Positions 22,125 to 34,477 are shown, counted from the stretch's first letter. The stretch is 64,000 nucleotides of DNA from Synaphobranchus kaupii (GCA_029718625.1 CM056380.1:101952479-102016478); one strand, 5' to 3'. Program-made: numbers and translations. Notes: a model not told the origin generated them from the sequence alone.

Positions 22125-22370
22125 CAGTACCAGTCACGTTTGGACACACCTACTCATAGAAGGTTTTTTCCGTTATTTTTACTGTTTTCCACATTTTGGA
22201 ATAGTAAAGACATCAAAACTATGAGATAACACAAATTAAATTATGCAAAAAAAAAAAAATGGTTAAACAAATAAAAAAAAGTATTATATTTTAGATTCTT
22301 CAAAGTAGCCACCCTTTGCCTTGATAACAGCTTTGCACATTCTTGCCATTCTCTCAAACAACTTCTGTGG
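22125..22370 (-). mobile_element. Tc1-like transposon, one end only
   Basis: Starts CAGTACCAGTCACGTTTGGACACACC after a TA, the terminus of a widespread fish Tc1 family. On the minus strand, the segment at about 22294-22360 encodes ERMARMCKAVIKAKGGYFEE, the C-terminal tail of its transposase. Similarity stops near 22370; the remainder and the other end are missing. Confidence 0.88.
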
Positions 22371-22497
22371 TAAACCGGTATTCCACAGGTAAAAAGGTGA
22401 GGCCATCATGCCTGTATAAAACAATATCAAAAGACTCCTGATATCTTATTTCCAGGTACTCTTAGAAGCGATACTATAACCTCTGCATTTGAATGGA

Positions 22498-22895
22498 TCT
22501 CAATGGGAATTGGGGGGTGGGACTAGATTTAGCTTTAAATTACACTGAACAGTGTGGAACACATGGTTGGCTAAAAGGCTTTACGTCATCAAGGGTCTAA
22601 CGTATCAAACAAGCCTTAAACCATCACTCTGCTGCCAGAAATACAGTAGATATGGATGGATAACTTGAAGGGTTTCTTCTCCTGACTTATTTTTCCATAG
22701 AGTTCAATAGGAAAATTTGTCAGGAGAAACAACCCTTCAAGTGATCCATCCATATCTACTGCATATCTGGCAGCAGAGTGATGGTTTAAGGCTTGTTTGA
22801 TACGTCAGACCCTTGATGACTTAGAGCCATTTAGCCACACTGTTCCAGTGTAATTTAAAGCTAAATCTAGTCCCACCCCCCAATTCCCATAGAGA
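22498..22895. mobile_element. 398-bp near-perfect hairpin, fold-back element
   Basis: Two arms of about 195 bp pair from TCTCAATGGGAATTGGGGGG at the left end to its reverse complement with CCCATAGAGA at the right end. The inner arms meet near 22697 (GACTTATTTTTCCATAGAG / TCAATAGGAAAATTTGTC). Mismatches are few. There is no coding frame and no terminal motif I can tie to a superfamily. Confidence 0.88.
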
Positions 22896-23294
22896 CTGTG
22901 TTTAACAATGAGATAACGTTAGTTAAAACCACAATTAAAACACGAGGTTGCTCCTTTTTTTGTTTGGCAAATTGACGAAATGACTGACACCAGTTGTCAG
23001 TACCAGGCAGCTTTCATTTGCATTGCGATACGTTGATGGAAGTGGGCACATTCAGGAGAAGTTCATTGGATGTTTCCACATTTCAAGTGTGGGTGAGATG
23101 CACAACCTGTGTTCCTGAGTGCAGAGATGGCAAAGGTCGATGAGGAGCAAACTGGTAGCTCAGAGGTATGATGGTAGTCACTGTAGTCATGCCACCTGCT
23201 TTAAACGGACTGCAGGCTAAAATGAGAGGTTTTCCCCCAAGCTAACAATACTCTGCGTCTTGCCCTTCTGTCTCAGCCTCCGTTTTCCTTCCAT
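22896..23294. other. No gene seen
   Basis: Spacer between the hairpin element and LTR-like repeat copy B; nothing recognised. Confidence 0.4.
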
Positions 23295-24365
23295 CCTCTT
23301 CAACAAAGTGTAGACAAAGAATGAGGCATATAGAATTCACAGTTCTATTTCTGTATCTGCGCCAGACACGTGGTGTTCAGAGATCACAAGACCGTACCTC
23401 GAGTGGGGAAATACAAATCTAGCTTTAGCATGAAGCTAACGTGGCCTGAAACATGCCGTGTATTGAGGCTATAGAAATTTAGCTACCTCCCAGGCCCCTA
23501 TCCGTTTACAGACACAGTATCCTATATCTAATGGGTTAGGTATTAGTACAAAGGGAGATTGCATGCACCGATCTTGATTTAAAAGGGAGGCGGATTATAA
23601 ATTAGTTTTAGAGTAAGGCTCTGTAAATTTAGCTTATGCGAGGCTAATAGGCTGCCGATAGCCGGCAAGCCATTTGCTTAGTTATACGTTAACGTTACTC
23701 TAAATAAACACAATGGATACAATCAAATATGTAATTACATTGACAATAAACATTACAAAAAAGTTTTCCTAACTATTGTCTGGATGTTCATGTCAGTCTT
23801 ACTGTACTGAAGTTGCTACAGGCGAGTCCATGGCTTTGATGATGTCCGGAAAGTTCTTTCCTTTGGCAGCATATGGACTGGACTTTCTCTCGGTTTCCTT
23901 GCGGGAAGGGCAGCTTGCTTGCTTCCAGGTCCTTTGGTGAGTCGTTGCTGGAAACTTGCCGTTAGAGTCCTTTTAAGGCTACGCCGTATGACGGTAGCTC
24001 AGTGTAGCTAGCCGTTTTAGTGGCTTTCGCGAACACACTAACTGAGAGCTGGGTGGCCGCATAACCCGAGGGAGAGAGGGTTCTCTCCATATGTTCCTTG
24101 CCTATGTCAGCCTAGTCTCGTCCCTTCCCAGCCAGGAAGATGGACAGGAGACGATTGTTCCGACAAGTGAAAATGGTAAGAAAGAATTGAAGAAGCAAGA
24201 CGTTTGCTCAAAGTTTTATAGAACCAGGGACTCAGTCCTGATTGGTCAAGGATCACATGACTGCCCAGGATCACATGACTGTCGCGTGCCGGTATATGTA
24301 GTCTTTTGGAAATGCGGTCCAGGGTCACATAAATGCGGGTTTATTCCCAATGGACATGCACTACA
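23295..24365 (-). repeat. LTR-like interspersed repeat, copy B (inverted to copy A)
   Basis: The reverse complement matches copy A (16551-17640) at both ends and through the middle: TTTTATAGAACC (TATA region, 24213-24224), ATCCTATATCTAATGGGTTAGG, and CAAAGTGTAGACAAAGAATG. It ends CATGCACTACA at 24365, the complement of the copy A start. The segment between about 23780 and 24200 differs from copy A, so the copies are old or one has been rearranged. The sequence beyond 24365 belongs to a different repeat. Confidence 0.65.
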
Positions 24366-24440
24366 TGCCCATAGCAAGTTATGTCTGGAAACTCTTATTG
24401 TAGCCGACCAGGGGGTTTCGCTACCTACATCCAATATATG
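24366..24440 (+). repeat. Fragment of a second LTR-like repeat
   Basis: CATAGCAAGTTATGTCTGGAAACTCTTATTGTAGCCGACCA matches 28827-28865 closely. Copy B of the first repeat abuts it, which suggests nested insertion. Confidence 0.6.
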
Positions 24441-24690
24441 AGCATCGAGGTGGCCCTATTCCTGCAACCCCTCATGAGCCTTTGTTCATGACTGATGCCA
24501 GCAATGCCTCGTCCAGTGGGTTCTGTGCAAAACTCTGTCCTCTCTGTGTTGTTAACGTTGGCTACCTGCTTAAAGAAATATATAATAATAAAATAAATAC
24601 ATATTCAGGTGGTTGCTGGGTACTGACTATAAATGAGTATGTCCTTTTTTGATCCCGCTGTCATCAGGTTTCCCGTGCAGTGGTTAATTG

Positions 24691-25289
24691 GGATATCGAT
24701 TCAGGACTTCCTGATCTTCAGTAAGCAACAGGTGCCCTGTTGTTACACTTTTCTCAATAGATAGTATAAGTCCCATGGCCAGGGCGGCCAGGCTACACAT
24801 AGCCTAGTTAGGTGTCACATTACGTTAGTATGGCTAATGTCTGATCCAAGATCACAGCCATGTTGTGTCTCCATGCTGGAGGCATATCGATATAGTCTTC
24901 CTGATCTTCAGGAAACAGCAAGTGCTCTGCTGTACACATAGCCTACTGTCACATAATGTTAGTATGGCCAATGTCTGATCCAAGATCACAGCCGTGTTCT
25001 ATCTCCATGTCGGAAGGATATCGATATAGTCTTCCTGATCTTCAGGAGACAGCAGGTGCTCTGCTGTACACATAGCTTACTGTCACATAATGTTAGTATG
25101 GCCAATGTCTGATCCAAGATCACAGCCGTGTTCTATCTCCATGTCGGAGGGATATCGATATGGTCTTCCTGATCTTCAGGAGACAGCAGGTGCTCTGCTG
25201 TACACATAGTCTACTGTCACATAATGTTAGTATGGCCAATTTCTGATCCAAGATCACAGCCATGTTCTAGCTCCGTGCTGGAGGGATAT
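24691..25289. repeat. 134-bp tandem array, interrupted by a LINE
   Basis: CTTCCTGATCTTCAG anchors lie at 24707, 24897, 25031 and 25165, giving periods of 134 bp apart from one unit with an extra 56 bp. Each unit carries GATATCGATAT, ATCCAAGATCACAGCC and TAATGTTAGTATGGC blocks. A fifth unit is cut at 25289 and resumes at 28568 after the LINE (to about 28640). Confidence 0.92.
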
Positions 25290-28200
25290 TGATAGATAGA
25301 TAGATTAGTTTATTGTCCTTTACAGGAAATTCATTTCCACAGCTGTACAGCGCCACACATGAAACATTCCCATTCCCAGCTACATTTACACACATATATG
25401 TTTACCTAAGTCACCTACATTTACCATCCAATTCCATCACCACCGTATTTTTCACATATACACACACATATACATACACTTATACACATAACATATTATG
25501 GTTAGGGAGGTTGTCGGGGAGTTTTGTTGAGGAGTGTGATGGCAGAGGGAACAAAGCTCTTACTGAAACGGGCCCGTTTCCAGGCCAGGGCTCTATATCT
25601 GCGGCCTGATGGGAGCAGAGTGAAACATGGATTGAGGGGGTGAATGGGATCATGTGCTATGGTGCGTGCTTTGCGTGTGATGGCTTTGCTGTTGAGGTCT
25701 GATAGATTGGGAGTGGGGAGGCCGATGATTTTTGTGGCGTTGTGTGTGATGCGTAGGAGTTTGTTTTTGTTAGGGGCAGTGAGCATGTTGAAGAAACAGG
25801 GGGAGCAGTAGAGGAGAATGGGCTGGATGATGCTCTTGTAGAGCAGCAGCAGAAGGTGGGGGGCAACGGAGAGTGCTCTGAGTTTGCGGATGGCAGAGAG
25901 CCTTTGTTGGCTGCGTTTATGGATGTCAGTGGTGTGTTGATTAAAGCTCAGTTTATTGTCCAGGGTGAGTCCAAGGTATTTGTTGCTCTCTACCATCTCC
26001 ACAGCTTCGTTGTTGATGTAGGTAAGATTGTGGATGTAGTTGTGAGCTGCGCTGAGTGTGCTGGGGGTGAGTACCAGTTCTTTTGTTTTAGCCACGTTCA
26101 GTGGCAGGTGGTTGTTCAGGCACCATTGAGTGAAATGGGAGATAGAGTCTTGATAGCCTGCAACCGAGTTATTGTCAGTGAGGAGTGCAAGTATGACAGT
26201 ATCGTCCGAGTATTTGAGGTATGTAGTGATGGGTGAGGGGCTGACACAGTCATTGGTGTAGAGAGTAAACAGGAAGGGGCTCAGGACACAACCTTGTGGG
26301 GCTCCGGTGTTGGTGATGGTGATGGAGGATGTTGTAGTACCCACTCTAACTGTTTGAGGTCTGTCACTGAGGAAACTGTGCACCCAGTGGATGAGAAGAG
26401 GGGGCACGTCGAAGTGGTGGAGTTTCTGGATCATCTGGTGGCGCTGGATGTTATTGAAGGCAGAACTGAAGTCGATGAAGAGGAGTCTGGCGAAATTCCT
26501 GGGGGCTTCAAGGTGTTGTAGGAGGGAGTGGAGGAGGCATGCCGCAGCATCCTCAGTACCCCTTTGACCCTGTAGGCAAACTGGTTGGGGTCCAGATGTG
26601 GTCTGACGACTGGATGGAGGATGTTCATTACCAGTTTCTCCAGGCATTTCATGGGTATGGATGTGAGTGCAACAGGCCGGTAATGGTTTAATTCTGACAG
26701 ATGGGGTTTCTTGGGCACCGGTATGATGGAGGATGTTTTCCAGAGGATGGGCACTGAGGCGGTCTTGTAGGATTCCCAGAAGAGGGAGTGCATGATGGGA
26801 GCGAGCTCCGCTGCGCACTCCTTCAGTACCCGCGCCTGGATGCCGTCTGGCCCTGGAGCCTTGCCTGGTTTGCACCGGCTCAGCTGCCGGCGCACATCCT
26901 CCACTGTGAAGGGGGCAGGGTGCGCTGGCTCTGGGATGGGTAGAGTCTCCAACAGCGCCTTGCACTCCTCCGAGCAGTTGGTGGTGTCAAACCGGGCATA
27001 GAAGATGTTCAGGTCTTCAGCGAAGGAGAGGGGGTCGGTTATTGCAGATGGCATGGGTTTTGAGTCGTATCCAGTGAGTGTTTTTACTTTTTGGAAAGCT
27101 TCTTTGGTGTTCATGGTGCTGAATTCCTGTTCCAGTTTTTCTTTGTATTTGAGTTTGGCTTGGAGGATATCGTTCTTGACTTGACGGCTTATGATTTTGA
27201 GTGAGACCCAGTCCTGCCTTTTGAAGGCTTCCTGTCTTTCCCTTAGCCTTTGATTGATGTGATGGGTAATCCAGGGTTTGGTGTTCGGATATTTTTTTAA
27301 TATTTTAACTGGTATGGTTGTGTGAATACAGAACTTAATGTAATCAGTGATGATAGAGACCCTCTCATTTAAGCTGCCAACAAAGATGTCCCAGTCTGTA
27401 CAGGCAAGTGAGCCCTGCAGACTTGCAATGTTGTCCTCCGTCCACTGGAGGGTGCTGTAGGTCTGTGGTTTGTGACGTTTCAGTACCGGTCTGTAGTGCG
27501 GAAGAAGAATTACGGTGTTGTGATCTGAGAAGCCGAGTGGTGGGTGAGCACGGGAGATATATGCGCCGGTAATATTGCCATAGCATAAGTCCAGAATGTT
27601 TCCCTTCCTTGTTGGAATGTCCACATATTGTTGAAATGAAGGCAAGACACTGTCGAGTCTGCAGCTGTTAAAATCACCAACAATGAACACAGGGGCATCA
27701 GGATATTTCCCCTGAATGCTATTAGCGTCGTTAGCTACTAGCTCGTCTGCGGCGTTGATGTTAGCGCTAGGTGGAATATAAATACAGATAATAACAACAG
27801 TGGGAAATTCCCTTGGGAGATGAAACGGGCGAAGGGATAGTGTCAGCATCTCTACGTTAGGAGTACAGGCCGTGCTGTGGATTTTGATGTTATTACACCA
27901 CCGGTTGTTGATATACATGCAGACCCCTCCGCCTCTCTCCTTACCCGATGCCTTCGTACGGTCTGCCCTGAAGATGGTGAAGTTGTCGAGGTGTACCTCG
28001 GGGTTGGGGACAGTCTCGTCCAGCCAGGTCTCGGTCAAGGCGATGATGCAGGCCTCCCTGTAGGTCCTCTCTGCTCGGCATTTTGCATGGAGTAATTCCA
28101 TTTTGTTCCGGAGAGACCGTACATTGGACAGGATGATGGATGGGAGACGGGGTTTATACGGTCGATTCCTCAACTTGGTGCGCACCCCACCCCGCTTCCC

Positions 28201-28567
28201 CCTTTTCCTCCGTCGGATCTCCGCCGGGAGGACACTGGATGGTTTAATTCCACAGGGCATGGAAGATCGGAGTTGTAGCAGATTTTCTCGGCTATAGGTG
28301 AGTCCATAGTTGCCGCGTGACTCAGGTGGTAAAGTGCAACTCTCCCTGGTGATAATCCACAGAGCGATGAATGCAATCCCGATCGCTTGTTTAATAAACA
28401 TAACGACAAATAGCGACGAACAGTAACGTTACTAAAGAAACAATACAAACTAGACGTTTGACTAGAAGTTTGACTGACGTTAGACATACAACACACCGAT
28501 ATGAGGCAAACAGGCGTACAGACAGTGTCGTCGCAGCAGAGCATGCGCCGAGAGACCCTTCATCAGG
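25290..28567 (-). mobile_element. Nearly intact LINE with 7-bp target duplication
   Basis: Minus-strand non-LTR retrotransposon of about 3.28 kb, flanked by GGGATAT at 25283-25289 and 28568-28574, both inside the 134-bp array. The 3' end is a GATA-type simple tail (25290-25305), preceded in element order by a 3' UTR of about 200 bp. One long coding region (25502-28401) holds endonuclease and reverse transcriptase. No separate first ORF is evident, so it is either a single-ORF LINE or 5'-truncated. The motifs fit the CR1/L2/Rex1 range of jockey-type LINEs. Confidence 0.9.
25502..28401 (-). pseudogene. LINE ORF2-like endonuclease / reverse transcriptase, one frameshift
   Basis: The first 656-residue frame (28401-26431) has the apurinic endonuclease: SNVRSLRNKM (N93), TETWLDE (E124), RGGGVCMYI, VGDFNS (D243, N245) and FSDHN (D293, H294). 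RT begins with GKAPGPDGI, then VPKK and HYRPVALTSIPMKCLEKL, and reaches PNQFAYR. After this the sense continues in another frame: GTEDAAACLLHSL, FIDFSSAFN, GAPQGCVLSPFLFTLYTND, then YSDDTVIL at the catalytic site, and a C-terminal LPSGRRYRALAWKRARFSKSF block. The shift is near 26560-26572 and looks like a single-base change in a short G/A run. The protein would bind and nick target DNA and copy the element RNA. The YSDD, where YADD is usual, keeps both catalytic aspartates. Confidence 0.9.
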
Positions 28568-28656
28568 GGGATATGTTCTTCCTGATTTTCAGGAGACCAC
28601 AGGCGCTCTGCTGTACACATGGCGGGGTTGGGCACTGGATAATCTGCTGTTTTGGG

Positions 28657-29216
28657 GGTTTCTGGTCATCTCCTGTTTAGCGGGGGGAGATGCCCATGCT
28701 CCAGAGTAGTACTAAAGCAGATCCATTCAGCGCCAAACCAAAATAATTATGCAGCACATTCATTGTTGTTTGAATACATGAGTTGTCCTGACAGAAATGA
28801 GCAGAGTGAATGTTTTTACGTGCACATAGCAAGTTCTGTCTGGAAACTCTTACTGTAGCCGACCATGGTCGGCTAGCAACCACGCGTCTCATACTCAACC
28901 AATCACATACGCACACCTCTAATGGAGCGCCCTTTTTAAGCCAAGAATCAGTTATCTCTGTGCTGCTTGAATGCTGATGTGCTCTTTGTTGTTTGCTTAC
29001 AGCTCGTGTTAAAAGACCAACCAGCTTTCACCTGTTGTTTGGATCTGCTTTAGTACGGGGGGTTTCTGGTCATCTCCTGTTTAGTGGGGGGAGATGCCCT
29101 TGCTCCAGAGTAGTACTAAAGCAGATCCATTCAGTGCCAAACCAAAATAATTATGCAGCACATTCATTCATTAAACATGTTGTTTGAATACGTGAGTTGT
29201 CCTGACAGAAATTCCA
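28657..29216 (+). repeat. Second LTR-like repeat with duplicated end segment (R-V-R)
   Basis: A segment of about 140 bp (R: GGTCATCTCCTGTTTAGYGG ... GAGTTGTCCTGACAGAAAT) occurs at 28657-28796 and again at 29060-29216. Between them, V contains AAGTTCTGTCTGGAAACTC, GCCGACCATGGTCGGC, a CCAATCA box and a CCTTTTTAAG TATA-like box. The inverted copy at 41691-42063 has the order V then R, so the normal unit is probably V-R and this locus holds an extra R. Confidence 0.7.
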
Positions 29217-29219
29217 TTA

Positions 29220-32200
29220 CTTTTAATTTGACAATTAAGGACCTGGCTTGTATTTGTATTTAATTTGTTGCTGAACTAATGGTAGAATTAAGTTGTATCC
29301 TCCCCCCAAAAGTCACCCAAACAAACTATTTTAGAGTGATTACACCAATAATTTTCTTTCCTCTTTGATATACAATTTTCTTTCTGCATTTTTATGAACT
29401 AAATTCCAAACTGAAAAATATGGCTTGTGAGAAACAGGCACACACTTAAATATACATCTTACAAGCCTCATTTTCCTGTGGGCATTTAAAGTATAGAAAC
29501 TATGCTAAAATAAGCAGCGTTCCCTTGTGTTTCTAGCTCAAGTACGTGTGGCTAATCATACAATTTTACCAGGAAATATCAGAAAATGTTGTCTTTTCAT
29601 GATTCCTTAGATCTTATTCAATTTAGGCAGTTAAAATTGTTTGAATGACTTTAACAAAGAGAACGGCACAGCATGAGACAATGACTGATGAATTGAATGA
29701 TGAAATCAATTACTTGCCAGTAGTCACCAATAATTCAGAAGGTTGTTACATTTGTTAATCAATTTGTTAATCAAACTAAATAGTATGTTCCCTTCCTGGA
29801 CTGGCTTCACTCCTCTTAAAGACTGTTTATCCACTTTCAAATGATAGGACTTCATCTTTCACTTCATGTCACCTCACATAAACCCCACCATAAAAACACA
29901 AGGCCCAGTCCTTCAGAAGGACAAGATCAAGGCTCCTTGCGTGGTTATAAATTGTACAACAGTAAAAGACTGATAATATTCTGTGTAATATGCCAAGTGC
30001 CTGAGGGGATTATTACCATAATTGCATTGGGGCATTTTGCAATGGGTGAAGATCATTGCTATGGAACAAAAGAGAGATGATCATCTTTTGACCTCAGATG
30101 TTCAAAGTTGCGTGTTTGTATCCACAATAGACTGGCAAACCTCAATGATATTTGTCCAGCTGCCATGGCTCTGTCACAAGATCCGTTTCTGTCTGTCACT
30201 CTGGCTCTCTTTATTAGGGCATCATTATTCAGTGACAGGGTATTAAAGATTCTCCAGAGAGCAGATATGTCAGCCAAAAGCCTCCCCCAACTCCGACAGA
30301 CAAGTCATCCGTTCTACTTGTCACCATCAAATAAGTATCAATGCAGTCACTCAGCCTGAAAATTTGCACCAGCACTAATATTTAGAAAATTCCATATTTT
30401 CTTTGGAAGGCTAGTAAGCTAAATAAACCCAGAGCACTGTGCTTACAACAGTCTTTGCATTATGCGTTTGCCTCAGTTTATATAATAGACACATTATAGA
30501 CTGCCCTCAGATTGTGGAATTTGGCTACAGCCCGGGTTCCCAAGCCCTGTTTGGAAATACTCCAAAGGTGTATTTCTCAATATTTAGGTTATGGCAGAAT
30601 TTATTGAATAATTCATCTTTTCTTTAGCAATCAGCTATTATTTATTTCCAGCGTAAATTTCCTCCTATGAGCGAATTTAAAATAGACAACAAAAAGCGCA
30701 CACACTAATGATAAGTCCGTGCTGGGGGCATGTGGGTCACCGGTCGATCTGCATGACACGCATTAGAAAGCATTGTTGTTGAAACCATGCTTTGTGAGGA
30801 CGCACAGTAGCAGGATGACCTCACAGGCCCAGTGGCTTGGGCTCCAGACACGGGGCTTAAGTGTGGATTTAACATGCTGTCCTTGTCTTTACGTTGTTTT
30901 ATTCTCACAGCTCCTTTTTTCTTCTCGCAGTACCAGACGAGCTGGCCTGGCAAATTAGTGACACTAAATTTCTCCCGGTCTGTATGTTTAAACCTCTGCA
31001 GGACAATGGGATCACGGAAAACAGATGGAGTTAATTAAAGTAACAATGCACCACTGCACAACACTGAAAAGTGTTTTTGGGGGGGTGGTAGTTTTACTAA
31101 TTGAATTACTCTCTAGCTGCAATGTGGATTACACAGAGCATAGACAAGAATGGGTAAAAAGAAAATATACACACCATGGCTTGGAGGAATACTAAATTAA
31201 GATTGCTTAATAAGCGCGTGTACATGGAAATCATGCATACCACGTGGTAAACGCCTTCTCACTGTGCAAACAAGTTCCAGATTAACATGCCCAAACATAC
31301 TGGCTGTGTAAACGGAGATTTATGCTTGTTTTATACACATAATCAGGCGCGAGAATGTAATTGCAACTCTGGAAAACTGACAACTAGAATACATGGTCAA
31401 AAAGAAAGGAGTGCAATCATTAATTTGAATGGCTTGCAAACGTTGTATTGCACACATTCACAATGTCTCCTCTAGCCATTACCGAATATTTAGCATTTTA
31501 CCAACAAATGAGTCTTAAAATCCCTACAATCCAAACTGTCACACTCAGGCATAAAAATAAGTCCTGCACAGCTAAACACATTTTCCCAGAATGCACAGGC
31601 AGGAATTGAGAATGTTGCTGCTCATTAGGGCATTCTTCATGAGACAGCAGGATTTTAGGAGCCCTATTTTATCCGAACGGCAAGCTGGCTATAGCCACAG
31701 GCATCCCAGTTGGTCTCATTTTTGACATTGGACTTCAAATGATCATGTCCTGAATAGCTGGTTTGGGGATCAGGAGCTTATGAAAATGCTCCATGTCTGT
31801 GGTTTGTTACAGGTGCAAACTCACGGTATGTAATTGGGGGGGTTTCTCACTTTCTCTGCCCTAAAGGTAATTATGCTGTAACACTGCACATAACCAACAA
31901 AATACACATACTTCATTCTCAAAAATTATCAAAGCATCACTGTTCATATGAAAGAAATCAAGATGGTTATTCAACTGTTTCATTAACATCAGCTTGTTTG
32001 GTACAGAAAACCTCAAGATTCAGCTAAGCAAACAACTGTTATGCTAATTGACTGCTTCCTCCAACACCTGGTCAGAGGAGGATGTTCCAATATGCCAGAA
32101 TTAATGAGACACACTTGGGTAGCATAACGGACGGTGACTAGCCATGATTGGCTATGATACAGAAGAAAGTGCCAGAAACCCAGTGTTTAGGTATGTATCT

Positions 32201-32410
32201 GACCGCCAAATGTATACTTATTTATTGCATTTCAAGCCACATCTAAAAAAAAAAGTAAATGACCTTTAGATGTACAAAATTAATTTATAGTACACTGCAT
32301 ACTCATAAATGATCCCAAAACAGAATATAATAAGTTCACTACATGCCACTTCATATGGCAAAAAAAGAAATTTCATATGGAAATTTTTACAAAGAAATTA
32401 TAGTGACCAT
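29220..32410. other. No gene seen; single-copy-looking DNA
   Basis: Over 3 kb of AT-rich sequence with no repeat structure I can recognise. Segments such as 31590-31800 are less AT-biased and contain homeobox-type ATTA cores, so they could be conserved non-coding DNA, but this is not testable here. Confidence 0.4.
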
Positions 32411-32411
32411 A

Positions 32412-33150
32412 GATAATAGAATAGAATACATTTTATTTTCCCATTAGGGAACTTCGGTTGTAGCCACCAGCAACAACAAAAAAGACATAGACAGTGGGGC
32501 AGACCCACAACACACAAACAAACATATCAAATAAAGACATTCAATAGAATCATTGCATTAAAAGTAATTAAGTGAATTAAAGTGGAATACAGCCAAACGT
32601 CATGATTAAAAATAGCCCCCGCTGTCCCGAGATGTCCAGTGTCATCAAGCTGTCCAACACACAAACTCCGCCTCCACGACTTTCTGCCAGATAGGCTACA
32701 CGCAGTGTCGCGGTCTCTGTCCACTGTCGAAACGGAGCTCAGCCTCCCAGTCGCCGCCACACTCCTCCCCCGCATTATCTTCTCCTTCCCTTCCTGGTGC
32801 CCTTTTGAAGATTACCTGCAGTCCTGGATCAGTCCCGACATCTTCAACTCTGGTGAAGAGTGATGCTAAACTTTGTGGCTGCAGATCCAACAGACATTCC
32901 CGAGCATATGTTGCGAATGCGTCTCCATGGTGACGACCACAGACAAAATTATCCCGACTAGACAATTTGTTAATATCATCAAAACGAGCAGCAGGAGTGC
33001 CCTGAAAAATCTTCAGCCCGCTTCCCCGTCCCACAACAGACACAAAGCGCATGAAAAAAACAAAAGACAAATCCAGACACAACAAAACACAAATTAACAA
33101 ACACGAACACGAGAGACAGCTGGACTACATGTTGCCATTACAGCGCCACG
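32412..33150 (-). mobile_element. Possible non-LTR element derivative
   Basis: The left end reads TAGAATAGAATACATTTTATTTTCCCATTAGGG, which on the minus strand resembles the 3' end and ATTCT-type tail of fish LINEs. The minus-strand frame at 32696-33100 encodes 134 residues without a domain I recognise. GC content is higher than in the flanks. No clear target duplication. Confidence 0.35.
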
Positions 33151-33226
33151 TGACATCAATATAATGGTTTGTTTTTATTACTTTCTGGCAGAGCTTGGTC
33201 TGGGAGAGTGACACAGGTTATATGGA

Positions 33227-33475
33227 CACATGCACATGGATTGAACTGTCTAATTGGCCTGTGGTTTATATGAGAGAGATAGAGAGAGCACATGCACGTG
33301 GATTGAATTGTCTAATTGGCCTGTGGTTTATAAGAGAGAGACAGAGAGAGCACATGCACGTGGATTGAATTGTCTAATTAGCCTGTGGTTTATATGAGAG
33401 AAACAGAGAGAGCACATGCACGTGGATTGAATTGTCTAATTGGCCTGTGGTTTATATGAGAGAAACAGAGAAAGA
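33227..33475. repeat. 62-bp minisatellite, four copies
   Basis: CACATGCACRTGGATTGAA anchors at 33227, 33289, 33351 and 33413. Each unit ends in a GAGAGA-rich stretch. Confidence 0.95.
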
Positions 33476-33489
33476 GCAAGAGAGAGATA

Positions 33490-34400
33490 GAGACTTAATC
33501 TGAAGTACTGTTATAATCACCTTTGGTCGTCATATCTCCAAAATAGTACAGTAAAACATTTTCTTATTTAGTATGCATAGTCTGGTTCTTTGTCAGCACA
33601 AATGCAGAGACATTGTGGACGTATTATTGGTAAATCTCATGAAATACGTTTTTCCCTTTAGACAATTATAACCACATTAATTGGTAATTTCTCCAGATCT
33701 CCAAATTGATGCTGTGGATCATTTTCATGTTGGGTGTGCACAATTTGTGTCTGGTTCAGCCTAATAGGCTACAATTTTAGTGTATGTGTGGACTCTGAAG
33801 TAGCTAATTATTTGTAAATATTTCAATCACACGTACGTTTCTACAGTAGCCTATATTACAATACTTTCCTACTATATTATTACATTTTCGAAATGGCAGT
33901 TAAAGGCACTACACATTTTTATCATGTGTTTAGGCGAGAAATCGCTCTTTCCATCTTTTTCTGACGAGTGCGTCACCTAAAGACGTCGTGCTTCCAAGAC
34001 TACCACTGTACACAATGTAGCTGCGCACACAAATTTGACGAGCGGATAGTTTGACTGTGCATTTTTAAAGAGTGGATAACTTGACCGAGGTGACATTTCG
34101 CAGCTTCTCGCTACCTAACGTTAGCTACAATGATTGCTGGCCATGTACTAGTTAGCTAGATAAAACATTAACGTTAGCTAGCTAACGCAGTCGGTACCTA
34201 ATGATAATTTAAGGTTAATACATTATTTTGTAGATAATCGTTAGCTGTAGCTGTTTGTCTAATTCGGTTTTCATCATTCTATTTCAAGCTAAGTTACCTG
34301 TGCACTGAGCTTGATTTTAAGATTATTAAAAATACACAGGGCATTTAGTAATTAGCATGTCATATCTACATGTAAATATAACAGCTAGTTAAGTTGTCTA
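33490..34400. other. Spacer upstream of the 39-bp repeat
   Basis: AT-rich, then from about 33950 richer in CpG with ACGTCGTG, TGACGAG and CTAACGTTAGCTA motifs. It might serve as a promoter or 5' region for the candidate gene at 34478-35456, but no defined core promoter was identified. Confidence 0.3.
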
Positions 34401-34477
34401 GTGCCAATATTCTATGTATTTGAACAGCTACACCTGAAACCAGGAGCTACAGGCAGTGGATGTAGGCCAGATGTACT

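Noticed and set aside
24091..24441. 116-residue plus frame
   Set aside because: Overlaps the antisense strand of LTR-like repeat copy B and runs into a neighbouring repeat; no domain.
33227..33475. Regular repeats suggesting a CRISPR array
   Set aside because: The units are contiguous 62-bp tandem copies with no unique spacers, and the DNA is eukaryotic. The same applies to the other minisatellites.
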